From NCBI GenBank assembly GCA_002307035.1, contig DBTL01000150.1, positions 1 to 51,192 of the forward strand: DNA of 51,192 nt. The letters run 5' to 3'. This document shows, piece by piece, positions 8,592 to 15,220 of this stretch (position 1 is its first letter; every line of letters begins with the position of its first letter). Origin of the DNA: Bacteroides sp. UBA1317. GTDB taxonomy: Bacteria; Bacteroidota; Bacteroidia; Bacteroidales; Bacteroidaceae. Both the position numbers and the translations under genes were made by a program. Below the pieces are notes generated by a model. That model did no database searches. It had not been told where the DNA came from and saw only the letters and a program-made list of their open reading frames with translations.

Positions 8592-8736
8592 CACAATAGA
8601 CACATTTACTTATATAAATTATTTATATAAATAGGCTATCCAAATGATTTATGAACTCAAATTCATTAAATAGCAATTACATATAAGATTTATGAATTAT
8701 TCGTATACAAAACTTTAACAAATGAAATATTAGCAT

Positions 8737-8744
8737 TACATTTG
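8737..8744 (+). promoter_or_regulatory. Candidate -7 box for Crp/Fnr-type gene
   Basis: TACATTTG matches TAnnTTTG. A TTTA at 8714-8717 gives a 19-base spacer to a near-consensus -33 element. The ATG is at 8778. Confidence 0.55.
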
Positions 8745-8777
8745 TTAGACAATTAAGCAAAAGAACAACAACTTAAG

Positions 8778-9368
8778 ATGAACAATGAAGACCTTAATAA
8801 TGCAAAAACATGCATACAAGACTTATCTAACACCCTAGGCGTTTCATCCAAAGACACCTTAGAGATATTACTTAAATCTTCTAAAGTCATTAAATATGAA
8901 AAACATAATATTATTCCCAATAATTTACTTAAAGAAACGCTTTGCATAGTAATCAAGGGCATTGTACGCTACTTTGCTAATGATGAAAGAATAGAAGACC
9001 AAACTTTACGATTCGCATTTTCAAATGAAATCTTATCTCTCCACACCGATTCTAGAAATAGAGAAGAACAGTTGCAGGCCATATCAGATTGCGCTATTTT
9101 AACAATACAATATAATGTCCTTGATGGAGCATCAAAGCAAAATGAACTTTTGAAAACCTATATAAACAGAACAACATTCGCTAAATTGAAATATGAAATA
9201 TATTTATTAAGAATGAGCCCAGAAGAACGCTACAAAATACTTATCAAAAGATATAAGCACATTTTTTTATTAATACCACTAAAATATATAGCATCATATT
9301 TAAATATAACGCCCCAAGCATTATGTAGAATCAGGAAGAGGATCATTCAAAAAGACAGACAGAAATAG
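8778..9368 (+). CDS. Crp/Fnr-family transcriptional regulator
   Basis: This 196-residue protein is close to the usual size for Bacteroidota Crp-like regulators. The N-terminal two thirds fit a cyclic-nucleotide-binding-type beta roll (LCIVIKGIVRYFANDE). After the dimerisation helix comes LRMSPEERYKILIKRY and then a winged helix-turn-helix at about 165-190 (IPLKYIASYLNITPQALCRI), which is highly characteristic of this group. No Fnr-type cysteine cluster is seen at the N-terminus, so oxygen sensing by an iron-sulfur cluster is unlikely. The ligand is unknown. It is divergent from the small lipoprotein gene and followed by 450 bases without an intact gene. Confidence 0.85.
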   Translation: MNNEDLNNAKTCIQDLSNTLGVSSKDTLEILLKSSKVIKYEKHNIIPNNLLKETLCIVIKGIVRYFANDERIEDQTLRFAFSNEILSLHTDSRNREEQLQAISDCAILTIQYNVLDGASKQNELLKTYINRTTFAKLKYEIYLLRMSPEERYKILIKRYKHIFLLIPLKYIASYLNITPQALCRIRKRIIQKDRQK

Positions 9369-9504
9369 AAACAAAAAAAAACATCACACATATGCATTCT
9401 TATAAAATAAATACAATAGATTTTAGTTCCCCACCGAAAAGAGAAAGCCGCCTAAAACAAGACATTCCAATTCATTAAATAAACCTGAGTAAAAAAATAA
9501 TTAG

Positions 9505-9539
9505 AGCAGGAAGAGAATACGGTTAATTTTCTTCCTGCT
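9505..9539 (+). terminator. Hairpin terminator-like element
   Basis: The arms agcaggaaga and tcttcctgct form a 10-bp perfect stem. An A-run lies before the stem and a short TA-rich stretch after it. It lies 137 bases after the Crp-type gene. The rest of the gap 9369-9819 holds only the HTH remnant noted at 9665. Confidence 0.55.
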
Positions 9540-9664
9540 TATTTATGCGCAAAATCCAAAAATGAGATTATGTTGGAAAAGAAAAAGAAACAAAGAGAAA
9601 AAATAAAGAGCCAAAAATCAATACCTGATAAAGATTGTTCAAAGAATTAATACTATCTTTATAT

Positions 9665-9779
9665 ATGAATTATGGCAAAAACAACAACCGATTAATTATT
9701 CTTAGATAAAATTCATAGTTCTATCTTTACATCTATTGCTTCACAAATTAAGCAAAGATAATTGGAGATAAATTAGACT
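9665..9779 (+). pseudogene. Decayed XRE-type HTH fragment (copy 1)
   Basis: From the TTA at about 9702 the frame reads LDKIHSSIFTSIASQIKQR, then a stop, then LEIN, then another stop. This aligns with LDKTPTSILTTIATRVKQRRLEMNWT in the HTH gene at 14352. The upstream ATG at 9665 is in a different frame, so there is also a frameshift. A degenerate TATCTTTA box precedes it near 9654. The DNA-binding part is absent. It is a remnant of the same kind of HTH gene as the one at 14352. Confidence 0.6.
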
Positions 9780-9819
9780 TTAGATAGAGATTATAAATAT
9801 TAAAAACATAAGATTTTCT

Positions 9820-10473
9820 ATGGAAAAAGGTGGAGTGATTTTTGATTTTAATGGAACATTATTCTGGGATTCTCAATATCAAGAATCTTCCTGGGATGAA
9901 TACCTGGAAATACAAAACATTAAACTTACTAAGCTGCAGAAGAGAGAATACATCCATGGACGAAATGGGAAAGATACTTTCGAAATTTTATTTAATCGTA
10001 AGTTGAATGACTCGGAAGTAAATCAACTCATTGAAGAGAAAGAGGTCCTTTATAGAAAAGAATGTCTAAAACACGAAATGGAACTTGCCCCCGGAGCAAA
10101 ATCTCTTTTAGAATATTTGAAAGCTGAAAAGATACCTATGGGAATAGCAACTGCTTCGGGAAAAACGAATATGGATTTTTTCATAGAGAAATTCAATTTA
10201 CTGTCTTATTTTAAGCCAGAGCATATCATTTATGATGATGGCTCAATAAAGGGTAAACCTAATCCGGACTTATTTGAAAAAGCGATTCATCGATTAGGAG
10301 TAAAGAAAGAAAAATCAATTATCTTCGAAGATTCTTATTCAGGGATACAGGCGGCAATTAATTGCAATGTGCCAACTGTTATTATCGTAAAATCGACTAA
10401 CGAAAACTTCGAGTCGCTTGATCTACCAATAATAACACACTTTGATGAGTTTGATAAGAATCTTCTAATTTAA
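9820..10473 (+). CDS. HAD-superfamily hydrolase (beta-phosphoglucomutase-like)
   Basis: This 217-residue protein is a C1-capped HAD phosphatase. Motif I is DFNGTL with nucleophile D9 and Asn at position 11, where most phosphatases have Asp. Motif II is IATASGKTN, motif III is KGKPNP, and motif IV is IFEDSYSGIQAA. A helical cap lies between motif I and motif II. Such enzymes dephosphorylate or isomerise small sugar or nucleotide phosphates in the cytoplasm. The substrate cannot be read here, and the Asn may alter catalysis because the usual second Asp is the general acid/base. It is followed after 12 bases by a GNAT gene in the same direction, so co-transcription is likely. It starts directly after the decayed HTH copy. 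Confidence 0.85.
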   Translation: MEKGGVIFDFNGTLFWDSQYQESSWDEYLEIQNIKLTKLQKREYIHGRNGKDTFEILFNRKLNDSEVNQLIEEKEVLYRKECLKHEMELAPGAKSLLEYLKAEKIPMGIATASGKTNMDFFIEKFNLLSYFKPEHIIYDDGSIKGKPNPDLFEKAIHRLGVKKEKSIIFEDSYSGIQAAINCNVPTVIIVKSTNENFESLDLPIITHFDEFDKNLLI

Positions 10474-10485
10474 AGAAATATCAAA

Positions 10486-11031
10486 ATGGGAAAGATTGAA
10501 ACGGCAGGGCTCTTACTGCGCTCCATTGAGGAGTCGGATGCAGAAGACATTTATGAATACAGTCGTAATCCTAATGTTGGAATTACGGCCGGATGGAAGC
10601 CTCACGAAAACATTGAGGAAACCAGAATAATCATGGAGCAAATATTCATTGGACAAGAAAATATATTTGGGATTGTCCTCAAAGAGTGTAATAAACTGAT
10701 CGGTACTATCGGACTGATGCCGGATCCACGCCGTGAGAACCCTAAGGCCATGATGATAGGATATGCAATGGCAGAAGAACATTGGGGAAAGGGGCTTATG
10801 ACAGAGGCCGCCAATGCCGTAGTTTCATACGGCCTCAACAAATTAGCTTTGGATTTGATTAGCTGTACTTGCTACCCCGGTAATCGGCGATCTCGTCGAG
10901 TAATTGAAAAATGTAGCTTTCATTATGAAGGCTCTCTTAGACAATGTGAAGTAAGATTTGACGGTAAAATGATGGATTTGGAGTGTTTCTCCATAACGGC
11001 CGAAGAATGGAAGAATCAAAAGATGATATAA
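10486..11031 (+). CDS. GNAT N-acetyltransferase, RimJ/RimL type
   Basis: This 181-residue protein opens with an N-terminal strand-turn of the form IETAGLLLRSIEESDAEDI and has the acetyl-CoA-binding region MIGYAMAEEHWGKGLMTEAA (about 86-105). CYPGNRRSRRVIEKCSFHYEG near the C-terminus is typical of RimJ/RimL-like acetyltransferases. The target could be a protein N-terminus or a small molecule such as an antibiotic; nothing in the sequence decides. The gene lies between the HAD hydrolase and a VOC protein, with only two bases to the VOC start, so the three form a probable operon. Confidence 0.86.
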   Translation: MGKIETAGLLLRSIEESDAEDIYEYSRNPNVGITAGWKPHENIEETRIIMEQIFIGQENIFGIVLKECNKLIGTIGLMPDPRRENPKAMMIGYAMAEEHWGKGLMTEAANAVVSYGLNKLALDLISCTCYPGNRRSRRVIEKCSFHYEGSLRQCEVRFDGKMMDLECFSITAEEWKNQKMI

Positions 11032-11033
11032 TC

Positions 11034-11507
11034 ATGCGATACGTAAGTACTCTTTTAGCAGTAAAGGATGTAAATCGTTCCAAGCGGTTCTATCAAGAAC
11101 TGTTTGACCAAGAGGTAACAATGGACTTTGGTCGAAATGTTACGTTCAGTGGAGGATTCTGTATTCAGCAGGATTTTAATTGGTTGGCGGACTTCCCAAA
11201 GGATTCCATCAAGGAACGTTCTCACAATATGGAGTTATATTTTGAAGTGGATGATTTTGATGCTTTCATTGATAAACTTAGCTCGTTTGAAAACATCAAC
11301 TATCTTCACCAGCCCAAAATGCACGAATGGAAACAGCGCGTAGTTCGTATTTATGATCCGGACTATCACATCATCGAGATTGGCGAGTCGATGGCTGTAA
11401 TTGCTGCACGTTATCTGAAACAAGGTTATTCAGTAGAGGAAACGGCAAAGATTATCCAGCATCCAATTGAGTTTGTAAAGTCGGTAGCAAAAGGGTCAAT
11501 GTCCTAA
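11034..11507 (+). CDS. VOC-superfamily (glyoxalase/bleomycin-resistance fold) protein
   Basis: From the ATG at 11034 the protein has 157 residues. A longer frame from 10983 would overlap the GNAT gene by about 50 bases, so the start two bases after the GNAT stop is preferred. The N-terminal VOC half has LLAVKDVNRSKRFYQELF. The second half shows ELYFEVDDFDAFIDKL and ends with RIYDPDYHIIEIGESM. A helical tail (SVEETAKIIQHPIEFVKS) follows. VOC proteins bind a metal or a small ligand and include lyases, dioxygenases and drug-binding proteins. The specific role is unknown. A near copy of its IIEIGESMAV coding stretch lies at about 14225. Confidence 0.84.
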   Translation: MRYVSTLLAVKDVNRSKRFYQELFDQEVTMDFGRNVTFSGGFCIQQDFNWLADFPKDSIKERSHNMELYFEVDDFDAFIDKLSSFENINYLHQPKMHEWKQRVVRIYDPDYHIIEIGESMAVIAARYLKQGYSVEETAKIIQHPIEFVKSVAKGSMS

Positions 11508-11608
11508 CGTTATGCGTGAAATCAAGACTCTGACGTAGGGGCGCGGGAACCTCCCAATATCTATATATAAATTCATTATATTATCTGCTTACTTTCTAAA
11601 TATTTCCT

Positions 11609-11616
11609 TATATTTG
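11609..11616 (+). promoter_or_regulatory. Candidate -7 box for the wHTH/NTase operon
   Basis: TATATTTG matches TAnnTTTG. It overlaps a possible TTG start at 11614, which makes that start unlikely and supports the ATG at 11641. Confidence 0.55.
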
Positions 11617-11640
11617 CACAATTTCCTAATACAAGAAATT

Positions 11641-12639
11641 ATGCAAAACAAGGGTAATGACAATCTAAAAAACTACTTAAGCAATAATTTGGGAATAACT
11701 TATGAATATAAAGGTAATGCGGAAAGTGCTATAAAGAGCTTGCCTATATATCTCAAAAATAGCTTCCAAATGCAGCTATGTGAAATAGAGGGACACGATT
11801 TCCTTATACTTCATCCAAGTGATACGCTTCAAATCAATATTTCTCAAGTCGCATCTATGGCTGAGAAAGTTAATCAGGTGTGCAAAATCAATATTATACT
11901 GAAATTAGACTCTCTCGATTCATCACGTAGAAGGACACTAATTTCGAATAAAATAAATTTCATTGTTCCCGACAAGCAGGTGTATCTCCCATCTCTTTGC
12001 ATACTGCTTAACGAACGAGGACTTAAATCTGGCATCCTTCCTGTAGAAAAATTTTTGCCTTCCACCCAATACTTGCTATTATATCACCTACAAATGGATT
12101 CTTTAAATGGGAAACAACTAAAGGATATTGCCAACCAGCTGCAATATTCTCCTAAAACAGTCTCTTTCTGTATAGCCGAGCTGATAAAGGCTAATATTTG
12201 TGATGTCAGTAATATAGGACGAAGTGGAAAGCTTTTGAGTTTCAATTATCAAGGAAAAGAACTTTGGGGTAGGGTTTTAACAAAACTGAACTCTCCCATT
12301 GTTCATATATGGTATACAGATTATCTGGTTGAAGATTTTAAGAAAGCAGCAAAATTCACATTTGATACAGCTCTATCTCATCAGACTTTTATCTCAAATT
12401 CGAAACAAATTAGTTTTGCTATTGACCGTAATAGCTCGATGTTAAAATCATTAAAACAAAAAAACGTATTAAATGAATATGAAGGGAAATATAGGATTGA
12501 AGCATGGAGTTACAATCCTATTGGATTGACAATCGATGATGATGTGGACCCTCTTTCTCTCTCATTATGTTATAAAAATTCGGACGATGAACGTGTATCA
12601 AAAGAATTGGGAATATTAATAGATAAAATGAAATGGTAG
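11641..12639 (+). CDS. Winged-helix protein, probable antitoxin/regulator of AbiEii-like NTase
   Basis: From the ATG at 11641 the protein has 332 residues. Residues about 145-205 form a winged helix-turn-helix (KQLKDIANQLQYSPKTVSF with a following wing). Before it comes a mixed alpha/beta N-terminal region ending in INFIVPDKQVYLPSLCILLNERG. After it lies a C-terminal region that I do not recognise. The stop overlaps the start of the AbiEii-like nucleotidyltransferase gene by seven bases, so the two are translationally coupled. In AbiE systems the upstream gene encodes a winged-helix antitoxin that represses the operon. This protein is larger than most AbiEi proteins, so antitoxin function is inferred from context and the HTH. 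Confidence 0.68.
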   Translation: MQNKGNDNLKNYLSNNLGITYEYKGNAESAIKSLPIYLKNSFQMQLCEIEGHDFLILHPSDTLQINISQVASMAEKVNQVCKINIILKLDSLDSSRRRTLISNKINFIVPDKQVYLPSLCILLNERGLKSGILPVEKFLPSTQYLLLYHLQMDSLNGKQLKDIANQLQYSPKTVSFCIAELIKANICDVSNIGRSGKLLSFNYQGKELWGRVLTKLNSPIVHIWYTDYLVEDFKKAAKFTFDTALSHQTFISNSKQISFAIDRNSSMLKSLKQKNVLNEYEGKYRIEAWSYNPIGLTIDDDVDPLSLSLCYKNSDDERVSKELGILIDKMKW

Positions 12640-13406
12640 GAATAGATAAAATAAGGGAATACTTAGGTGATTATAATTCAAATTATGTAATTATTGGAGG
12701 AACAGCTTGTAATCTAAATCTTGAAGATGCCGCATTACAAGGTAGAGCAACGAAGGATATCGACATGATTATGGTATGTGAAGCGATCTCTACAGATTAT
12801 ATACGCAGATTCTGGTCTTTCATTAGATCCGGAGGATATAGTCAATCTCAAATTAAAGAGAGTGAAGAAGGAAAACAATGTTATTATCGGTTCTTAGAAC
12901 CTACAGATCCTAGTTTTCCTGCTTACATAGAACTCTTTTCTAGAAAACCAGATACTATCCAGATACCCGAAGATGCTCATCTAGTTCATATTCCAACAGA
13001 AGAATATTTATCTAGTTTCTCGGCAATCCTGATGGATGATGACTATTATCATTACGCAGTCGGCCATACAAAAGAAATAAACGGTATCAGTGTTTTAAAC
13101 AAAGAGGCTATTATTATTTTGAAAGCCAAAGCTTATCTCAATAATTTATTCCGAAAACAGAATGGTCAGGCTGTACATCAAGATGACATAGACAAGCATA
13201 AGAAAGATATATACCGAGTTTCTTACCTATTATCAGACGAAGAGACTTTTGACGTTTCTGAAAACATTAAGAATGATTTAAGGGAATTCCTTGACAAAAT
13301 AAAAGTTAGCCCTATTAACACAAAAGCAATATCCAAGTATATGAACTTAGCAGAGATTAGCATGGAGGAACTGGAACAATTGCTAATAAACGTTTTTCGA
13401 TTATAA
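12633..13406 (+). CDS. AbiEii/MNT-like nucleotidyltransferase, probable toxin
   Basis: This 257-residue protein belongs to the DNA polymerase beta-type nucleotidyltransferase fold. It shows YVIIGGTACNL (GG at 22-23) followed by TKDIDMIM (D42 and D44 as the paired metal ligands). Further on are SVLNKEAIIILKAKAYLN, the usual AbiEii-type lysine-rich helix, and a helical C-terminus. Established members (AbiEii, MenT) transfer nucleotides to tRNA or other targets and act as toxins in antiphage or stress systems. The start overlaps the wHTH gene by seven bases and the phosphoesterase starts three bases after the stop. The catalytic motif looks intact. The toxin role is inference from family and gene order. 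Confidence 0.74.
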   Translation: MVGIDKIREYLGDYNSNYVIIGGTACNLNLEDAALQGRATKDIDMIMVCEAISTDYIRRFWSFIRSGGYSQSQIKESEEGKQCYYRFLEPTDPSFPAYIELFSRKPDTIQIPEDAHLVHIPTEEYLSSFSAILMDDDYYHYAVGHTKEINGISVLNKEAIIILKAKAYLNNLFRKQNGQAVHQDDIDKHKKDIYRVSYLLSDEETFDVSENIKNDLREFLDKIKVSPINTKAISKYMNLAEISMEELEQLLINVFRL

Positions 13407-13409
13407 AGT

Positions 13410-14177
13410 ATGAAAATTCAATATGCATCCGATTTACATGTAGAATTCAAAGACAATTCTTCATTTTTGAGAGAAAACCCGTTAAAGGTAGAAGCAGATG
13501 TTCTTGTCTTAGGTGGAGATATTGCCTTATTTGAAAGGCGATGGGAAAAACATGATTTCTTTGATTGGTGTGCTGATCATTTTGAACAAACATATATTGT
13601 CTTTGGAAACCATGAATATTATTCAGGATTTGATGTTGGAAATACTCTATATAATTATGAGTACAAGTTAAGAGCCAACGTACAATATGTAAATAATCAG
13701 TCACTCCGCATAGAAAATACAGAACTATTTTTTACTACGCTCTGGTCGGTTATTAAAAAAGAAGAGCTTATGTCTGTACAGATGGGATTAAGTGATTGTC
13801 GATTCATCATTTTACATGAAAAAAGAATGACTTCTTCCGATTATTCTTTCTTGCACGACAACTGTAAAAGTTGGTTAGAAAAAGCTTTAAGAGTGTCTAC
13901 TGCAAACCATAAAATTGTTGTGAGTCATCATTGTCCTACAGAAAGGTTTAAAGACCCACGGTTCATAGAAAGTACCATTAACTCAGCTTTCGTTGTAGAT
14001 ATGGAACAATTCATAAAGGAATCTGATATTGACTGTTGGATTTATGGTCATACACATTACAATGGCGGTCAGGATTTCAGAATAGGCAATACGCTGATGA
14101 AAACCAACCAATTGGGCTATGTAAAATACTTGGAACATCAAACTTTTAATCCTAGTGCATTCATAGAAGTCAAATAA
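13410..14177 (+). CDS. Calcineurin-like metallophosphoesterase
   Basis: This 255-residue protein has the full set of metallophosphoesterase motifs: SDLHVEF (D8, H10), GGDIALF (D37), GNHEYY (N67, H68), SHHCP (172-176) and GHTH (213-216). These ligate the two metal ions that hydrolyse phosphodiester or phosphomonoester bonds. There is no signal peptide, so it is cytoplasmic. It begins three bases after the nucleotidyltransferase stop and is likely the third gene of that operon. A phosphodiesterase next to a nucleotidyltransferase could remove the nucleotide mark or degrade a signal nucleotide; that is inference. It could also be an unrelated cargo gene. Confidence 0.85.
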   Translation: MKIQYASDLHVEFKDNSSFLRENPLKVEADVLVLGGDIALFERRWEKHDFFDWCADHFEQTYIVFGNHEYYSGFDVGNTLYNYEYKLRANVQYVNNQSLRIENTELFFTTLWSVIKKEELMSVQMGLSDCRFIILHEKRMTSSDYSFLHDNCKSWLEKALRVSTANHKIVVSHHCPTERFKDPRFIESTINSAFVVDMEQFIKESDIDCWIYGHTHYNGGQDFRIGNTLMKTNQLGYVKYLEHQTFNPSAFIEVK

Positions 14178-14188
14178 GGATACACCTA

Positions 14189-14230
14189 GCACATTTGTGA
14201 GTGATATAGGTGGCACATTTGAAGTGATAT
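14189..14230 (+). repeat. Imperfect direct repeat after the phosphoesterase gene
   Basis: GCACATTTGTGAGTGATAT at 14189-14207 recurs as GCACATTTGAAGTGATAT at 14213-14230, spaced 24 bases start to start. It lies at the junction between the phosphoesterase gene and the VOC-like scrap and may mark a recombination seam. Confidence 0.6.
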
Positions 14231-14262
14231 TATCGAGGTTGGTAAGTCGATGGCTGTAAGCA
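14225..14262 (+). pseudogene. Fragment of a VOC gene (tail motif)
   Basis: The frame reads DIIEVGKSMAV, matching HIIEIGESMAV of the VOC gene at 11034-11507. The DNA matches closely over about 29 bases, including agtcgatggctgtaa. The frame continues to a TAA without further VOC similarity. It is a scrap of a second VOC gene or of a duplication. Confidence 0.6.
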
Positions 14263-14314
14263 CAAAGAGAAAGCCAAAAATCAATGCTATAGTAGGGTAA
14301 TTCAATTATTTACA

Positions 14315-14332
14315 TTAGCTTTGTAAAGCTAA
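14315..14332 (+). promoter_or_regulatory. Inverted repeat overlapping -7 box, probable HTH operator
   Basis: The 8-bp arms ttagcttt and aaagctaa surround a 2-base centre. The left arm contains the -7 box TAGCTTTG (14316-14323). This layout is typical of an autorepressor site for the HTH gene starting at 14352. Confidence 0.6.
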
Positions 14333-14351
14333 CATAATATCACTTAAACTA

Positions 14352-14711
14352 TGAATAACGATATAAATAACAATATATTATCACTATTAGATAAAACTCC
14401 GACTTCTATCCTGACAACGATTGCTACACGAGTTAAGCAAAGGCGATTAGAGATGAATTGGACTCAAAAATTTGTTGCCTCAAAAGCAGGAATTGCCTCT
14501 CCCAACTTATCGCAGATTTGAATCTAAAGGTGAAGTGTCGCTTCGTGGATTGGTGATGATTGCCATTGCACTTGGTGCTGAAGATGATTTTTCGTCTCTC
14601 TTTGCTATGCAAAACTACCAAAGCATAGATGATTTAGTAAGCAAAAAAGCTGAAAGCCAACGCAAAAGAGGAGGCAAAAACAGCGTGCCGAAGATATCTT
14701 TGAGGAGATAA
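14352..14711 (+). pseudogene. Frameshifted XRE/HipB-like HTH gene (copy 2)
   Basis: An ATG at 14352 opens MNNDINNNILSLLDK and runs to SKAGIA in the HTH, then goes out of frame to a TGA near 14520. Shifting frame at about 14496 restores LPTYRRFESKGEVSLRGLVM and a tail ending in KAESQRKRGGKN, with a stop at 14711. The join fits one extra C in gcctctccc; removing it gives a continuous XRE-type HTH of about 119 residues. The layout (short N-terminal arm, HTH, basic C-terminal tail) resembles HipB-type antitoxins. No hipA-like toxin follows; the next gene is a convergent GNAT. Either the gene is inactivated, or the frame is corrected in some way. A sequencing error is also possible. Confidence 0.7.
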
Positions 14712-14712
14712 A

Positions 14713-15018
14713 TCACAGAGCACATGTGCCCTCACCAGCATAGTCAGCACCTGTCTTGCCCTTATATTCAGGATGCCTTTTGAGCCACACAACGGCATAG
14801 GAACAAGTTGCCATGGGGACATAGTCATTTTCAAGAGCGTAATCGTACGCTGATTTCACTAGAGCAGAAGCAATACCTCTACCTCCGATCTCTTCAGGAA
14901 CAACAGTATGACGAACGTCCAATGCTCCGTCAACTATCACGTAAGACAGGTGGGCAGCCACGCCATCAACTGTTACTTCAAAAATCCCTTTTTGCTTATC
15001 ATGTGTTATATCCATCAT
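14713..15018 (-). CDS. GNAT-fold N-acetyltransferase, YjdJ/COG2388 type
   Basis: From the ATG at 15018 the protein has 101 residues; a longer frame uses a TTG at 15042, and the ATG preceded by gaaaag is preferred. The core reads VRHTVVPEEIGGRGIASALVKSAYDYA, the acetyl-CoA-binding loop of small single-domain GNAT proteins of the YjdJ group. The tail WLKRHPEYK is typical of that group. These proteins are widespread small cytoplasmic acetyltransferases of unknown substrate. The stop faces the HTH pseudogene stop with a one-base gap, so the two genes converge with no spacer. The stretch 15019-15220 holds no other gene. Confidence 0.86.
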   Translation of the reverse strand: MMDITHDKQKGIFEVTVDGVAAHLSYVIVDGALDVRHTVVPEEIGGRGIASALVKSAYDYALENDYVPMATCSYAVVWLKRHPEYKGKTGADYAGEGTCAL

Positions 15019-15149
15019 CTTTTCATTTTTATAAAAAAACAAACGAAGCCGGAAAAAAGTTCCATGAATCTTAGTGTGAGTGAACTAAAATAAAAAAACA
15101 ATCACAGGATTACCTCCCGGAATTCAGACGGATTATTGCTCAAAAAGAA

Positions 15150-15157
15150 TATCTTTG
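15150..15157 (+). promoter_or_regulatory. Candidate -7 box for NCS2 permease
   Basis: TATCTTTG is an exact TAnnTTTG match, 63 bases upstream of the permease ATG. No clear -33 element is visible. Confidence 0.45.
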
Positions 15158-15220
15158 TACTTCTTGATCTCTTCAGAGTCTCTAGCCCAATCGCTATTGT
15201 TTAACTAAATAATTAAAGAA

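Noticed and set aside
10983..11033. N-terminal extension of the VOC protein
   Set aside because: It would overlap the GNAT gene; an ATG two bases after the GNAT stop gives the normal VOC start.
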